From Pseudomonadota bacterium (lineage in GTDB: Bacteria > Pseudomonadota > Gammaproteobacteria > Acidiferrobacterales > Acidiferrobacteraceae): a stretch of DNA of 38,218 bases. The DNA lies in NCBI GenBank assembly GCA_021794275.1, contig JAJYRD010000056.1, forward strand, positions 1-38,218. The letters run 5' to 3'. The notes under the pieces are model-generated. The model was not told the DNA's origin and searched no databases. It worked only from the letters and a program-made list of their open reading frames with translations. The translations under genes were made by a program, and so were the position numbers. Of this stretch, positions 25,417-33,857 are shown in pieces. Each line of letters begins with the position of its first letter. The first letter of the stretch is position 1.

Positions 25417-26168
25417 GACAGCCGCACGGGTCCAAGCGTCGTCATGACGACCAGATGCCAGCGCCTCACCGGCCCCTTGGGCGGCGCGAGCGAAAGTGCG
25501 CAGGCGATGCCATTGGCGGCGGCGCTCGTGACGCAACTAAGCGCGGTCGGGACCCGTCGCCACCTGCTGCGCCCTCGATAGAGCGCCGCGCCGTCGATTG
25601 TGTTGGGTGAGCCCGCCGTTTGCGCGAGGGCAAATCCAAGGATGGCCGCACGCGGCATGAGCAACATGCGTCGCACGCGCACGACCGCAGTCCTCGCGCC
25701 CTGCTTCAAAAAGGCGCGCTTGCGGATCGTGACCCGGGAAATGGGCCCAAAAGCCGCGTAGGCCATTGCCACGGCCCAAGCAGAGCGCCGCGCGGGATGC
25801 GGCGCGACAGCGGGCTCGGGGACATTCGGACTCCGAAAGAGGATGTCGCTTGTGTAATGTCGACCACGGGCACTCGTGCAGACGAGCAGCGACACGAACG
25901 ATCCTTGCCAATCCATGTACGCGTTCCCGCAATAACGCCGCGCAATGCCGCGCGCCACGGTAATCAATATGGCGCGTCGACCAAGTCTTGCTGCGGAGAA
26001 CAACGGATTCGTGAGAGCGAACCGTGCCGCTTGCCCACCCCTCGGAAAGACGAGCCGCAACCCGAGATCGGGCACGATCGTGGCGGAAAGCGCACGGTAG
26101 GGCCGCAAGATGACCACGCGAGCGCGGGGCGCGAGCGGACGCAAAACGGCCGGCATATGGGCGATCAT
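25410..26168 (-). CDS. Protein in the VirB9 position of the T4SS-like operon
   Basis: A 252-residue protein whose ATG overlaps the VirB8-like stop (ATGA). Early beta-rich sequence (SATIVPDLGLRLVFPRGGQ) resembles the start of VirB9/TraK proteins only loosely. I see no signal peptide and the C-terminal half is strongly basic (VRVRRMLLMPR). The assignment rests on position between VirB8 and VirB10 homologues. It is clearly coding: the frame is conserved by tight coupling on both sides. It may be a highly diverged VirB9 or a different component. Confidence 0.5.
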   Translation of the reverse strand: MIAHMPAVLRPLAPRARVVILRPYRALSATIVPDLGLRLVFPRGGQAARFALTNPLFSAARLGRRAILITVARGIARRYCGNAYMDWQGSFVSLLVCTSARGRHYTSDILFRSPNVPEPAVAPHPARRSAWAVAMAYAAFGPISRVTIRKRAFLKQGARTAVVRVRRMLLMPRAAILGFALAQTAGSPNTIDGAALYRGRSRWRRVPTALSCVTSAAANGIACALSLAPPKGPVRRWHLVVMTTLGPVRLSW

Positions 26169-26791
26169 AACGGGTTGATTCCTTCGATCCGTAGGCCTGC
26201 CGTATCATGCGTGCGACGCGCGGCGGCGATCTCTGTCAACAAATACGCAAAACGCTCGCGGTAACGTCGTCCAGTCGGCAGAACGACATGGAGGGTTCCG
26301 CGTAAACGCACGAGAAATTCCCGCGCGCCCCTGCGGACCACGCGCGGGCGATCGCGGCCTTTAGCAAAGCTTAGCCACGAGCGCATCCGCGCCGCCCGCA
26401 CCCGCGCGAGATAAGCGGTCTGCCGAAGGGCGGCCACAGTGGCGCTTCTGAGGGCGGGCGCCATCATATCCAGGGCCTGGATGTAGTCCGGGACCACGGT
26501 CGTGGCGTTCGCGCTCAAGTAATCGCGCAGAAAGCGCATCGACGCTGCTATGACCTCGCGACGCGACCGGTGGACGGCACCGAGCCATTGCATGCGCCCG
26601 AGAACGGCACCGGAGCGGTCGATAGCGATGATCGGGGGCGTGCGCCACACCGCCACTAGCGCAAGCACCACGAATGCCATGGCGGCGCAGGCAAACAGCG
26701 CCCAGCCGAGGAGCGCATAGCGCGCCAGCCGCTGCATCAACAGCCCCTGAGGGCCATGACGGCCCCACACTTTAGCGTCGAGAGAAGTCAT
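26165..26791 (-). CDS. VirB8-like T4SS inner-membrane protein
   Basis: A 208-residue protein from the ATG at 26791 (a GTG at 26818 is possible). A short cytoplasmic N-terminus is followed by one membrane helix (about residues 18-41: LLGWALFACAAMAFVVLALV) and a periplasmic domain with MRFLRDYLSANATTVVPDYI, the size and layout of VirB8/TrbF. VirB8 is an assembly factor of the inner-membrane complex. It overlaps the VirB6-like gene by 20 nt and the next gene by ATGA. Sequence similarity is modest; topology and position carry the call. Confidence 0.65.
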   Translation of the reverse strand: MTSLDAKVWGRHGPQGLLMQRLARYALLGWALFACAAMAFVVLALVAVWRTPPIIAIDRSGAVLGRMQWLGAVHRSRREVIAASMRFLRDYLSANATTVVPDYIQALDMMAPALRSATVAALRQTAYLARVRAARMRSWLSFAKGRDRPRVVRRGAREFLVRLRGTLHVVLPTGRRYRERFAYLLTEIAAARRTHDTAGLRIEGINPL

Positions 26792-27860
26792 CGGATTGAT
26801 CGTTCCTGGGTGGACCATCGTATTGGGGTTTCAGGTAGTTCGTGCGTGGCGCGCCGCCGTCCATGCCGCTCGGGATGAAATTGGGGTCGCGCGGCACATG
26901 GAGTTCAGGCATGGGCCTCGGAGGCACCGAAAGGGCATCCTCGTCCGGCCCATACAAGTAGTAGTCAACAGCCCGGGCCGTCCCATAGGAGACGCCTGCC
27001 CCGAGAGTCATCCCGACCGACGAGAGGCCGGCCAAGTAAGGCGCGAGCAAGGGCTGGGCAGCACCTGCGTTTTCTATGAGGCCCGCCGTGACGTAAGGGG
27101 CGGCGAGCAGCACGGCACAGAGGATCAGGTTCAGTATGGTAAACAGCATGTGCGCGTAGACCGTCATATAATCGGCCGGTCCGAGCAGGCTTTGAAGATT
27201 GGCCACCGCTTGCGTGAAGAGCGGCGAGAACACGGCCAGCAGAAGCGCTTGGACGATGGGCCAGAGGATGAAGAAACCCATGAGCTTCGCGAAACCGCGT
27301 GCAAGCGTCAGCGTTCTGCTAAGGGCAAGCGGTATGGCGACCAATCCATAAAGAAAGGCGAACTCGTAACCTATCGCTTGGGCGATGCGCACCAAGGCTT
27401 CAAGGAACGCGGTCATGACCAGAGTCGCGTAATAGATGAGCACCGTCGCAAAACGCAATGGCAAGGCATTGATCTCTTTTATGGTGCCCCACACGCCGCT
27501 TGGCCCTTTTGCGGCAATGTCGAGCAAAGCCGCCATCTGGGTGGCCACTGCCCGCAGAGACCCAACCCGGCCCATTGCCACATACAAGGCGTTCAGGTAT
27601 TGATTCAGGAGGTTGCCGAGCCCGAAATAGGCTACGAGAACGACGCCCCACACCGCGATATCGCGGACCACGCGCGCGAGCTGTCCGAAGCCCGACACGG
27701 AATCCATCTGTGCCTCGAGGAGTCGCGTGTACAAGGCGATCACGAACAGCGACGGCGTCACCGTGCGTACCAGAAGACCCGCCACCGGGGCGGCGGCGCG
27801 ATAAACGCCGCCGGGCGCCAGGTAACCCAAGAGATGGACGACTAGTGATGCGCTATTCAT
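26772..27860 (-). CDS. VirB6/TrbL-like polytopic T4SS membrane protein
   Basis: A 362-residue protein from the ATG at 27860. It has at least six hydrophobic segments (for example VWGVVLVAYFGLGNLL, VLIYYATLVMTAFLEALV, FFILWPIVQALLLAVFSPL, MLFTILNLILCAVLLAAPYV), followed by a hydrophilic proline-rich tail with PPRPMPELHVPRDPNF. This is the VirB6 layout, the inner-membrane channel part of T4SSs. It starts 8 nt inside the VirB5-like gene. A frame running up to 28172 is antisense-like and arginine-rich and was rejected. Confidence 0.75.
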   Translation of the reverse strand: MNSASLVVHLLGYLAPGGVYRAAAPVAGLLVRTVTPSLFVIALYTRLLEAQMDSVSGFGQLARVVRDIAVWGVVLVAYFGLGNLLNQYLNALYVAMGRVGSLRAVATQMAALLDIAAKGPSGVWGTIKEINALPLRFATVLIYYATLVMTAFLEALVRIAQAIGYEFAFLYGLVAIPLALSRTLTLARGFAKLMGFFILWPIVQALLLAVFSPLFTQAVANLQSLLGPADYMTVYAHMLFTILNLILCAVLLAAPYVTAGLIENAGAAQPLLAPYLAGLSSVGMTLGAGVSYGTARAVDYYLYGPDEDALSVPPRPMPELHVPRDPNFIPSGMDGGAPRTNYLKPQYDGPPRNDQSDDFSRR

Positions 27861-28479
27861 GGTTCTTCCCAAAGGCTCGATACAAAGACGCCGCCTCTTG
27901 TGGCAGGTGACGCGCATTGCGCCGCTCTGCGGCATGACGTATGGCCCGCCGCTCCCCGGAACGTGCTCGCGCGGCGGCCAGCTCCGCGAGTGCCGCAGTG
28001 GACCGGGCGGTGACCTCGCCGCTTGTCCGGACGCCGAGACTCGTAGCCGAAAGCGTCGCGTCGCCTCGCGCACCGCGCCGCAGCCAACGCAGACGGCTAA
28101 GCCGCGCGAAGCGACGTGCCTGCTGGCGCAAATACCCGCTGTAATCGGTTGCGTTCGCCGCCGCCGCGCCACTGTCAGCGAGCAAGGCTTTCAGGCCCCG
28201 CGGTAGGCCCATAGGCAGCCCGCGCTCCTCGTAACGCGCGAGATCCCCATTGGCGATGACCCGCGCGTCGCGATTCGCCTCGCGCAGCGTCGACTCGACC
28301 GTATGCAGCCTGCCAACCTCCCGCACGGCCGTGCGGTAGATCGCCATCGTCTGCTCAAGTAGGCTTACGAGCTCCGCGTGCACAGGCGGATCGAACGTGA
28401 CGTCACCCACGCCCAGGAACGCCCACGCAGGTGCGATCACGGCCAACCACAGAAGCAATGCCCCGCCAAATCGTGTCAT
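27853..28479 (-). CDS. VirB5/TrbJ-like periplasmic T4SS protein
   Basis: A 208-residue secreted protein. The signal peptide is FGGALLLWLAVIAPAWA with cleavage near residue 20, followed by LGVGDVTFDPPVHAELVSLL and a long helical region (EQTMAIYRTAVREVGRLHTV), the pattern of TrbJ/VirB5 proteins that sit at the pilus tip or periplasm. The C-terminal half is rich in Ala and Arg and contains RxxR-like repeats. The ATG overlaps the VirB4-like stop (ATGA). Confidence 0.65.
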   Translation of the reverse strand: MTRFGGALLLWLAVIAPAWAFLGVGDVTFDPPVHAELVSLLEQTMAIYRTAVREVGRLHTVESTLREANRDARVIANGDLARYEERGLPMGLPRGLKALLADSGAAAANATDYSGYLRQQARRFARLSRLRWLRRGARGDATLSATSLGVRTSGEVTARSTAALAELAAARARSGERRAIRHAAERRNARHLPQEAASLYRAFGKNHE

Positions 28480-30788
28480 GGCCGCTCATCCAGATATCGG
28501 GCAAGACGCGCAAGCGGGTCGGAGAGCTTGGCACCCAACCGCTCTTTGCATGCGAGCCCCTCGGGCGTCGTGTCGGCCAGTGCCAGGACCACTTTCGGAA
28601 AGGTCAGCCGCAACCCGTAATACTCGGGTCCCACGGACCGAATCGCAGGGCGCCAGGGGAGATTTAGTGGGAACGGCAGCCGCTTCCACAATTCTAGAGC
28701 CCTCTCCGGCATCCCGATCCGGGAGGCTATTTCCTCCCAGCCGTCGTTGCGATAGAGGAGAGATCGGAGAGGCATCGAATTGACAATCTCTTTTTCCATG
28801 ATATCGATCTCGGCGAGACCCTGCGTCACGATATCGATTGCCGCCGCCTCCTTGCGGCCCATGCGTGCTATCTCGGACACGAGACGTGATAAGACCCCGG
28901 GGGCATGGGCCACAAATCGGTGAATCTCGTCCAACAAGACGCGGGCCTGATTCCTGTTGGCAAAAGCGAGATTCAGGAAGCGCAGGCAGAGAAAGACGAG
29001 ATAGAACGTCAGCAATTTCGGACTTGCCCTGTCCACGTCCCTAAGATCGACGCCGCTTATGCCGGGGCTCAACTGGACGTTGTCCTTGCCCGCGAATATC
29101 CGCCCCTCGGGGGTCTCGAGAAAACTGTGCAGATTGGCCGCCATGACCTGTGCCGCCCGCCTTTGTTCCGGGCTCACCTCCGTCAACCTTTCAAGAGAGA
29201 TGAGGAGATCCGCAAGCCCTGGATCCGCGGACGAATCCATGTCGTAGAGGCGCGCAAGGGCGGTGGCGCCCGCCGCCTGCTCATGGAAATCAAGGAGCGT
29301 GCGGCCGTCTGTCAGGATGAAGGCAAGGATATTCAGCGTGCCCGAGACGAGGAGTGGATCGAGACCCGTAGCGCCCGCGGCGCGGGGTGGCAAGGGGTTC
29401 ACCGCGGCCGTTCCAGGGTCGATCCGCGTATAGCGGCCGCCGAGCGCCTCTACCGCCCAGCGGTAAGTCGACCCGATCTCGAGCACATACCAGTCCACGC
29501 CGAAGGGATAGGTTTCGACCATGGTCGCGACCTTGTCCACGCCCTTGCCGGCACCTGTCATCGCGACAGTGAAACCATGGGCCACGATCTGGTGACTGTA
29601 ATCAAAGTGAAGAGGCTGGGCGGCAAGTCCCAGGCGCAGGGACTCCGGATGCGGACAACCCTGCCGAAACACCTGCGTTGGGGCCATGGCCGCTATCAAC
29701 GCGGCATGGTCCGGCCGCCAAATCGGCGCCCGATACCCTTGTCCAGGCTGAGATACCCGAAAGAACGGCAGCTGCACGAAGTCGTCGTCGCGCACGCGCC
29801 CACCCTTTCCCTGCAAGCTCTGGACGAGGCGCGTGAGCGACGCCGCGGGGACGCCTTCTATTTCCGCGCACACCATGTACGCGTTGCGATGTACACGCCA
29901 GTCATGCTCGGCGACCTCCAGGCGGAAGCCCTGCATATCCTTGAGCGCCGCCAATTGCCGCTCCCGCCCCGTATTGCTTAGTCCGCCCTGTGCGAGCCTG
30001 TCGGCGCGCTCCGAGGCCCGCAGGGCTTGCTCTGTTGCGGCCGGCATCACGACCTGGGAGACGTGCAGACTGATGGCGCCAGAGACGCTGGGAAGGATCC
30101 ACGCCGAATCGAGTTCTGGATACAGGTGGAGGTAATGCATGCGGACGATGCGCCCATCCACGTCCAAGGCGCGATTCTGAGGTTTTGGGGGCACGACCAC
30201 CAGCTGCTCGGCGAGCGAAAGCCAGGGGTCAAATACCCCGAGCGGCGGGCCCTTGTCGTAGCTTTTCTGCACGAGCGAGGCGTATTCGTAGACGGTGGCG
30301 ACGCGGCCGCCCGGCAACAGAGCTGCGAACTCCGCTCCCAGCGCCTCCAGCTCCGCGGCGCGCCGGGCCTGCCCGTTTAGGGCGCGTCGCACGCCAGCCT
30401 CCATCCTCGGCAGACGCCCGACTATGAGCGCCACGACGTTCACGAGAAAATTGGGAGCCAAATGCTCGGCGATCGCGGCGCGCATGGCGGAAGCGAACGG
30501 GCTTTTGCGCGTTGCCTTCTCATAGTGCGCGAGATAGGCCTCTGCCGCGTCGACGCGCCGCTCGCGCCACAAATGGAACTCGAGCCAGTACTTATCCGGG
30601 AGACGATCGAGGACCCTCTCTATGGTGGCCCACTCGCGGTTACGGCCAGCACGGTCCTCGAACTCGCCATCGAGGCCGTCCCAGAGGATCGCGAGCGATG
30701 CGGCCCCGTCGCCGTGGGCGACGACGCTCTCACTTAGACCATGTGACCACGTATAGACGTCGCAATAACGCCGTGCCCCTAAGGCCAT
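28476..30788 (-). CDS. virB4: VirB4-like T4SS ATPase with atypical Walker A
   Basis: A 770-residue ATPase, normal length for VirB4/TraC. The start at 30788 follows GGGAGGG; an in-frame ATG at 30833 lies deeper in the preceding gene. The N-terminal half is the VirB4/CagE domain. The P-loop is MTGAGKGVDK, with K415 followed by G416 where Ser/Thr is expected. Walker B is RVLLDEIHRF with D620 and E621, and IVTQGLAEID fits the motif after it. VirB4 energises pilus assembly and transport at the inner membrane. The altered P-loop may lower ATP hydrolysis or be compensated by another residue. It is the best recognised member of the operon. Confidence 0.88.
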   Translation of the reverse strand: MALGARRYCDVYTWSHGLSESVVAHGDGAASLAILWDGLDGEFEDRAGRNREWATIERVLDRLPDKYWLEFHLWRERRVDAAEAYLAHYEKATRKSPFASAMRAAIAEHLAPNFLVNVVALIVGRLPRMEAGVRRALNGQARRAAELEALGAEFAALLPGGRVATVYEYASLVQKSYDKGPPLGVFDPWLSLAEQLVVVPPKPQNRALDVDGRIVRMHYLHLYPELDSAWILPSVSGAISLHVSQVVMPAATEQALRASERADRLAQGGLSNTGRERQLAALKDMQGFRLEVAEHDWRVHRNAYMVCAEIEGVPAASLTRLVQSLQGKGGRVRDDDFVQLPFFRVSQPGQGYRAPIWRPDHAALIAAMAPTQVFRQGCPHPESLRLGLAAQPLHFDYSHQIVAHGFTVAMTGAGKGVDKVATMVETYPFGVDWYVLEIGSTYRWAVEALGGRYTRIDPGTAAVNPLPPRAAGATGLDPLLVSGTLNILAFILTDGRTLLDFHEQAAGATALARLYDMDSSADPGLADLLISLERLTEVSPEQRRAAQVMAANLHSFLETPEGRIFAGKDNVQLSPGISGVDLRDVDRASPKLLTFYLVFLCLRFLNLAFANRNQARVLLDEIHRFVAHAPGVLSRLVSEIARMGRKEAAAIDIVTQGLAEIDIMEKEIVNSMPLRSLLYRNDGWEEIASRIGMPERALELWKRLPFPLNLPWRPAIRSVGPEYYGLRLTFPKVVLALADTTPEGLACKERLGAKLSDPLARLARYLDERP

Positions 30789-31045
30789 AAACCCTCCCGT
30801 GCCGCGATCTGCCGTTCGCGCCTTGAAAGCCAATAAACGCGAGTGAACGCGACATCATCACCGACGAGCGCGGCGGCGATCCCAAATGGAAGCGCGCCCA
30901 CAGCCGCAATCACCGCAAGGAGATCCTCGGGGCTTGGCAGAACCACCGAGGCAAGCGTCCCCGTAATAGTCACGAGGCCCGCAACCGCCGCACCAAGCGG
31001 TAGCCCTAAAATCCTTGGGGGCGCCAGGCGCTTGTTGAAGGCCAT
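30779..31045 (-). CDS. VirB3-like T4SS protein
   Basis: An 88-residue membrane protein. Two hydrophobic segments (LGAAVAGLVTITGTLASVVL and LLAVIAAVGALPFGIAAALV) are followed by DDVAFTRVYWLSRRE, a VirB3/TrbD-type end. VirB3 is a small inner-membrane partner of VirB4, and here it directly precedes the VirB4-like gene with a 10-nt overlap. The ATG at 31045 overlaps the VirB2-like stop by one base (TGATG). The open frame further upstream to 31504 is not part of the gene. Confidence 0.78.
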   Translation of the reverse strand: MAFNKRLAPPRILGLPLGAAVAGLVTITGTLASVVLPSPEDLLAVIAAVGALPFGIAAALVGDDVAFTRVYWLSRRERQIAAREGLWP

Positions 31046-31347
31046 CACGCGCCGACCACCAGTGCTGCTATTCCATAGGCGCTTGCCGCAAGGACGAGGC
31101 CCACGACACTTCCTACGACGTAGCTTTTGCCTCTCTCGCCCTGCCCTATCGCGAAATAGCCCGCACCTATCAAGATCCCAATGATCGCGAGTATGCTGAC
31201 TATGAGCGCGATGACATCTGTTATCGCGTGCGCCCGCTCCTCTATGGTTATGCGGAGATCCGACCCCTCTGCATATCCCGGTAAGCGCATAATGGCCATG
31301 GCCGTGGGGCTTACCGCGCAAAGGAATGCTGGTATCCATATTTTCAT
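31045..31347 (-). CDS. VirB2/TrbC-like pilin subunit
   Basis: A 100-residue protein from the ATG at 31347 with GGAGG 8 nt upstream. A signal peptide (MKIWIPAFLCAVSPTAMA) is followed by a short polar part and two hydrophobic helices (VIALIVSILAIIGILIGAGY and VVGSVVGLVLAASAYGIAAL) separated by a basic turn (GQGERGKSY). This is the VirB2/TrbC prepilin layout. It is the first gene of the operon, so the promoter should lie upstream of 31347. Confidence 0.78.
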   Translation of the reverse strand: MKIWIPAFLCAVSPTAMAIMRLPGYAEGSDLRITIEERAHAITDVIALIVSILAIIGILIGAGYFAIGQGERGKSYVVGSVVGLVLAASAYGIAALVVGA

Positions 31348-31379
31348 TGCCGTGCCTCCGTTGACGGCTGGCACGATAC

Positions 31380-31390
31380 GTTGGACCAAC
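31380..31390. repeat. Small dyad upstream of virB2-like gene
   Basis: GTTGGACCAAC is a palindrome (5-bp arms around one base), 33 nt upstream of the VirB2-like start codon. It could be an operator half-site pair. Confidence 0.35.
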
Positions 31391-31414
31391 CTTATGCGCT
31401 ATTAGGTAAATGGA

Positions 31415-31443
31415 GGGTGTCCGTGCGGTAACCGTCGACACCC
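31415..31443. repeat. Inverted repeat with inner dyad upstream of the T4SS-like operon
   Basis: GGGTGTC (31415-31421) and GACACCC (31437-31443) form perfect 7-bp arms around 15 bases. The inner part contains a second dyad, CGGTAACCG. The nested symmetry about 70-100 bp upstream of the first gene suits a regulator-binding site. Confidence 0.4.
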
Positions 31444-31884
31444 CGCCCCAAAACGCGGCGGGACCCGCGTACCAGGGCACGACCCACAGGCACTCTAGTC
31501 GCAACGCTGATCACAGCGGCGCGATATCGGGGTGGGCGCTCGCCGGATAAGGTCCCCAGCGGAAAAGCTGGCGGGGGCGGCCAGGACAGCGCCGCTACAA
31601 GCTTCTAGGGTCCAAACGGGGGGTGGCATCGAGGAAGCTTGCCTTGGGGGGGAGCGCCGGCGGCAGCGGAGGCCTATCGTCCAACGACTTTTGGACAGAA
31701 AGCTGCGGGCACGATAGAGCCGCCCGGCGAGATCCCCTGACCTGCGGCCATCATGAACTGGGGGTCTACCAGGGCCGCTTGCGCGCGGGGGGCATGGAAG
31801 GGCGTGACTTGCACGGCACGTGATGGTCGTGGGGCAGTCCGAGAGGGCTCGCTGCGCTGCCCGCCATGAATACCCTCCGCTTGG

Positions 31885-31914
31885 AGTGGCGACCGCCACT
31901 GCAGGGGTTCCCTG
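31885..31914. repeat. Tandem dyads in the gene-poor stretch
   Basis: AGTGGCG and CGCCACT (31885-31900) flank two bases, and CAGGG and CCCTG (31902-31914) flank three bases. The two dyads are adjacent. They may be a folded RNA or remains of a recombination or insertion site. Confidence 0.4.
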
Positions 31915-32296
31915 TCGCACGCGCGAATGCCCCCTCTGGCCTACTCCGCGCCTCAAGCGCCCCCTTTCAGAAGGACCATCGGACCACGCGAACCCTGGCG
32001 GCCCGATATGCGCGTGGCGGTGCAAGCTATCCTTCCGGCCCCTCCGCGCTTTAGTCAGACCGCCCCGTGGATGCCCGCGGACGCAATCAAAGACCTGGCC
32101 CGATGAAAGGCGAGCCCAAGGGCCGGCCGAGCGGTAGTTGCGGAGAACGGCATGGGTAAGTGGGTCTGCCCACGACCCGGGGTGACGGGGCGTGGATCGG
32201 GGACGGCGATGCGTACGGGCTCTTGCGCGCCAGCGGATCGCTTATGCTATTACGCCTTGGTATGCGGAGACTATATCAAAGGCGCCTCAAGGGCCC

Positions 32297-33148
32297 TTAG
32301 GCCCCTCGAATGGGGATCACGGGGCGCCCGGATGGGGGCGTGAAAGGCGGGGGCACATCCTTGGGCACCCATGCGTGCCCATAGACGACTTCGTAGGTGA
32401 CGGGCAGCCGCCCGTCATGGCGGAATACTTCGCAGGCCTCTTCGAAGCGTCGATAGCGGGCCTTGCCGGTGAGGCCCAGGAAACGGCCGGCGGCGGCATT
32501 GTGTGCACCGATACGCTTTAAATCACGCAAGGCATCGCGGGCCGTGCCGTACGTGAGGGTGTAGCGTTCGACATCAAGCACGGGATCAGCGAAACCGGCG
32601 CCTATCAGGGCATCGCCCAGATCATGCATATCCACGAACGTATGGATGTGGGGGCGGTCATCCACCTGCGCCCATGCCGCGCGCAATTCTTGCAAGGTGT
32701 CGGGGCCGAACGTGGCGAATGTGAACAGGCCATCGGGTCGCAGGACGCGACGAAACTCGGCAAAGGCGCGTGGTGCATCCATCCATTGAAGCGCTAGGCT
32801 CGAATAGACCCAGTCAACCGCTGCGGGACGCAATGGCAACTCGTGGCCGTCTGCGACCCACACCGGGGTCGGACGCCAGAGACCGCGATGACGTCTCGCG
32901 GCGCGAGCCATGGATAACGCGATATCGCAGGCAAGGACTTGGGTCTTGCGGAAGCGACGGCGAAGGTGGGGGATGGCGTAACCCGTGCCGGTTCCCACAT
33001 CGAGCAAGACCTCGGGCTCCCCGCGTAGCCACTGGAAACGGCTCAAGAGCTCGTCTGCGACCTTGCGTTGCAAGACCGCGCCCTCGTCGTAGCTGCGCGC
33101 CGCGCGGTCGAAGTTGTGGCGAATGGCGTCCTGGCTCAGATCAGTCAC
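32297..33148 (-). CDS. bioC: Malonyl-ACP O-methyltransferase BioC
   Basis: A 283-residue SAM-dependent methyltransferase that masks the malonyl carboxyl group to start pimelate synthesis for biotin. SAM motif I is LLDVGTGTGYAIPHL, followed by VLACDIALSMARAAR; VYSSLALQWMDAPRAFAEFRRVL and LFTFATFGPDTLQELR (segments of the BioC core) are strongly characteristic. It starts with GTG at 33148, overlapping the bioH end by 8 nt. The C-terminus GRPVIPIRGA is encoded by a 21-bp sequence shared with the end of the CDF gene. Confidence 0.95.
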   Translation of the reverse strand: MTDLSQDAIRHNFDRAARSYDEGAVLQRKVADELLSRFQWLRGEPEVLLDVGTGTGYAIPHLRRRFRKTQVLACDIALSMARAARRHRGLWRPTPVWVADGHELPLRPAAVDWVYSSLALQWMDAPRAFAEFRRVLRPDGLFTFATFGPDTLQELRAAWAQVDDRPHIHTFVDMHDLGDALIGAGFADPVLDVERYTLTYGTARDALRDLKRIGAHNAAAGRFLGLTGKARYRRFEEACEVFRHDGRLPVTYEVVYGHAWVPKDVPPPFTPPSGRPVIPIRGA

Positions 33149-33857
33149 GGAGGAAGTCCCGTATGAGGGTGGCGACGCCGGCCTCGGCGTTCAGAAAGGG
33201 CGCGTGCCCGCGGCCAACCTCGCGAAGCCGTCCGTCCGATACGAGGCGCGAGGCGGCGCGGGAGGCCTCGATCGAGACGATAGTGTCGGTCGCCGCATGC
33301 ACGAACAAGACCGGCGCACGGATCGATGACAAGAGGCCGCGCAGGTCGCTCCCTTGGAGGACTGCAAGCCCTTCGGCGAGCGCCGCGGCTTGTGGCATGC
33401 CGCCGGTTTGGAGGTCGGCCATGAGGGCACGCGCCTCCGGGCGTGCTCCAGGCCCTGCCTGCAGGGCCAGAAAGCGCCGAACGGTGGCCGCATGGTCGAT
33501 CGCCAATTGATCGGCGAAGGCCTGCAAGACCTCGGGCTCCGTGCCGTACGGCCAGTCCGCGGCACGCACGAAGCGCGGGGTGGCGCTGATTAGGACGAGT
33601 CGGCTCACGGATTGCGGATGGCGGGCGGCAAGCGTAAGGGCCACGAGACCCCCAAGCGACCATCCGAGCCAGGCGTGAGCGCCTGGGTGCGAAGCGGCAA
33701 GGCGCGCGGCGAGCCTGTCGGGGTCAAGGGCGCCCGGCTCATAGGGGGCCTCGCCATGGCCGGGGAGATCCAGGGATTGGGTGGGGACACCGAGGGCGTG
33801 CTCCAAGCCGCTGAACACGCTGCGATTCAAACCCCATCCATGAAGGAGGTACAACAT
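33141..33857 (-). CDS. bioH: Pimeloyl-ACP methyl ester carboxylesterase BioH
   Basis: A 238-residue alpha/beta hydrolase that removes the methyl group from pimeloyl-ACP methyl ester. The oxyanion segment is LHGWGLN, the nucleophile elbow is GWSLGG (Ser67), and the likely acid and base are D191 (in HAATDT) and H218 (in GRGHAPF). The ATG at 33857 overlaps the bioF stop by one base (TGATG); an in-frame TTG one codon earlier is unlikely. It lies between bioF and bioC, a standard order. Confidence 0.95.
   Translation of the reverse strand: MLYLLHGWGLNRSVFSGLEHALGVPTQSLDLPGHGEAPYEPGALDPDRLAARLAASHPGAHAWLGWSLGGLVALTLAARHPQSVSRLVLISATPRFVRAADWPYGTEPEVLQAFADQLAIDHAATVRRFLALQAGPGARPEARALMADLQTGGMPQAAALAEGLAVLQGSDLRGLLSSIRAPVLFVHAATDTIVSIEASRAASRLVSDGRLREVGRGHAPFLNAEAGVATLIRDFLRD

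Larger units (their letters stand above)
31348..32296. other. Gene-poor stretch between the T4SS-like operon and bioC
   Basis: No credible gene. Open frames on both strands are arginine- and proline-rich and overlap each other. The stretch must contain the promoter of the T4SS-like operon (minus strand), though no convincing -35/-10 pair was found. It has several dyads, listed separately, and the untranslated end of bioC. It could be eroded mobile DNA or a non-coding RNA region. Confidence 0.55.

Noticed and set aside
25417..25536. Longer start for the VirB10-like gene
   Set aside because: It would overlap the preceding gene by 127 nt, whereas the ATG at 25416 gives the short overlap seen throughout the operon.
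26796..27845. 349-codon plus-strand open frame
   Set aside because: It is antisense to the VirB6-like gene; its composition is that of a GC-rich shadow frame.
31495..32025. 176-codon minus-strand open frame in the gene-poor region
   Set aside because: It is low-complexity, rich in Arg, Pro and Ser, lacks a ribosome site and matches no family; treated as chance.
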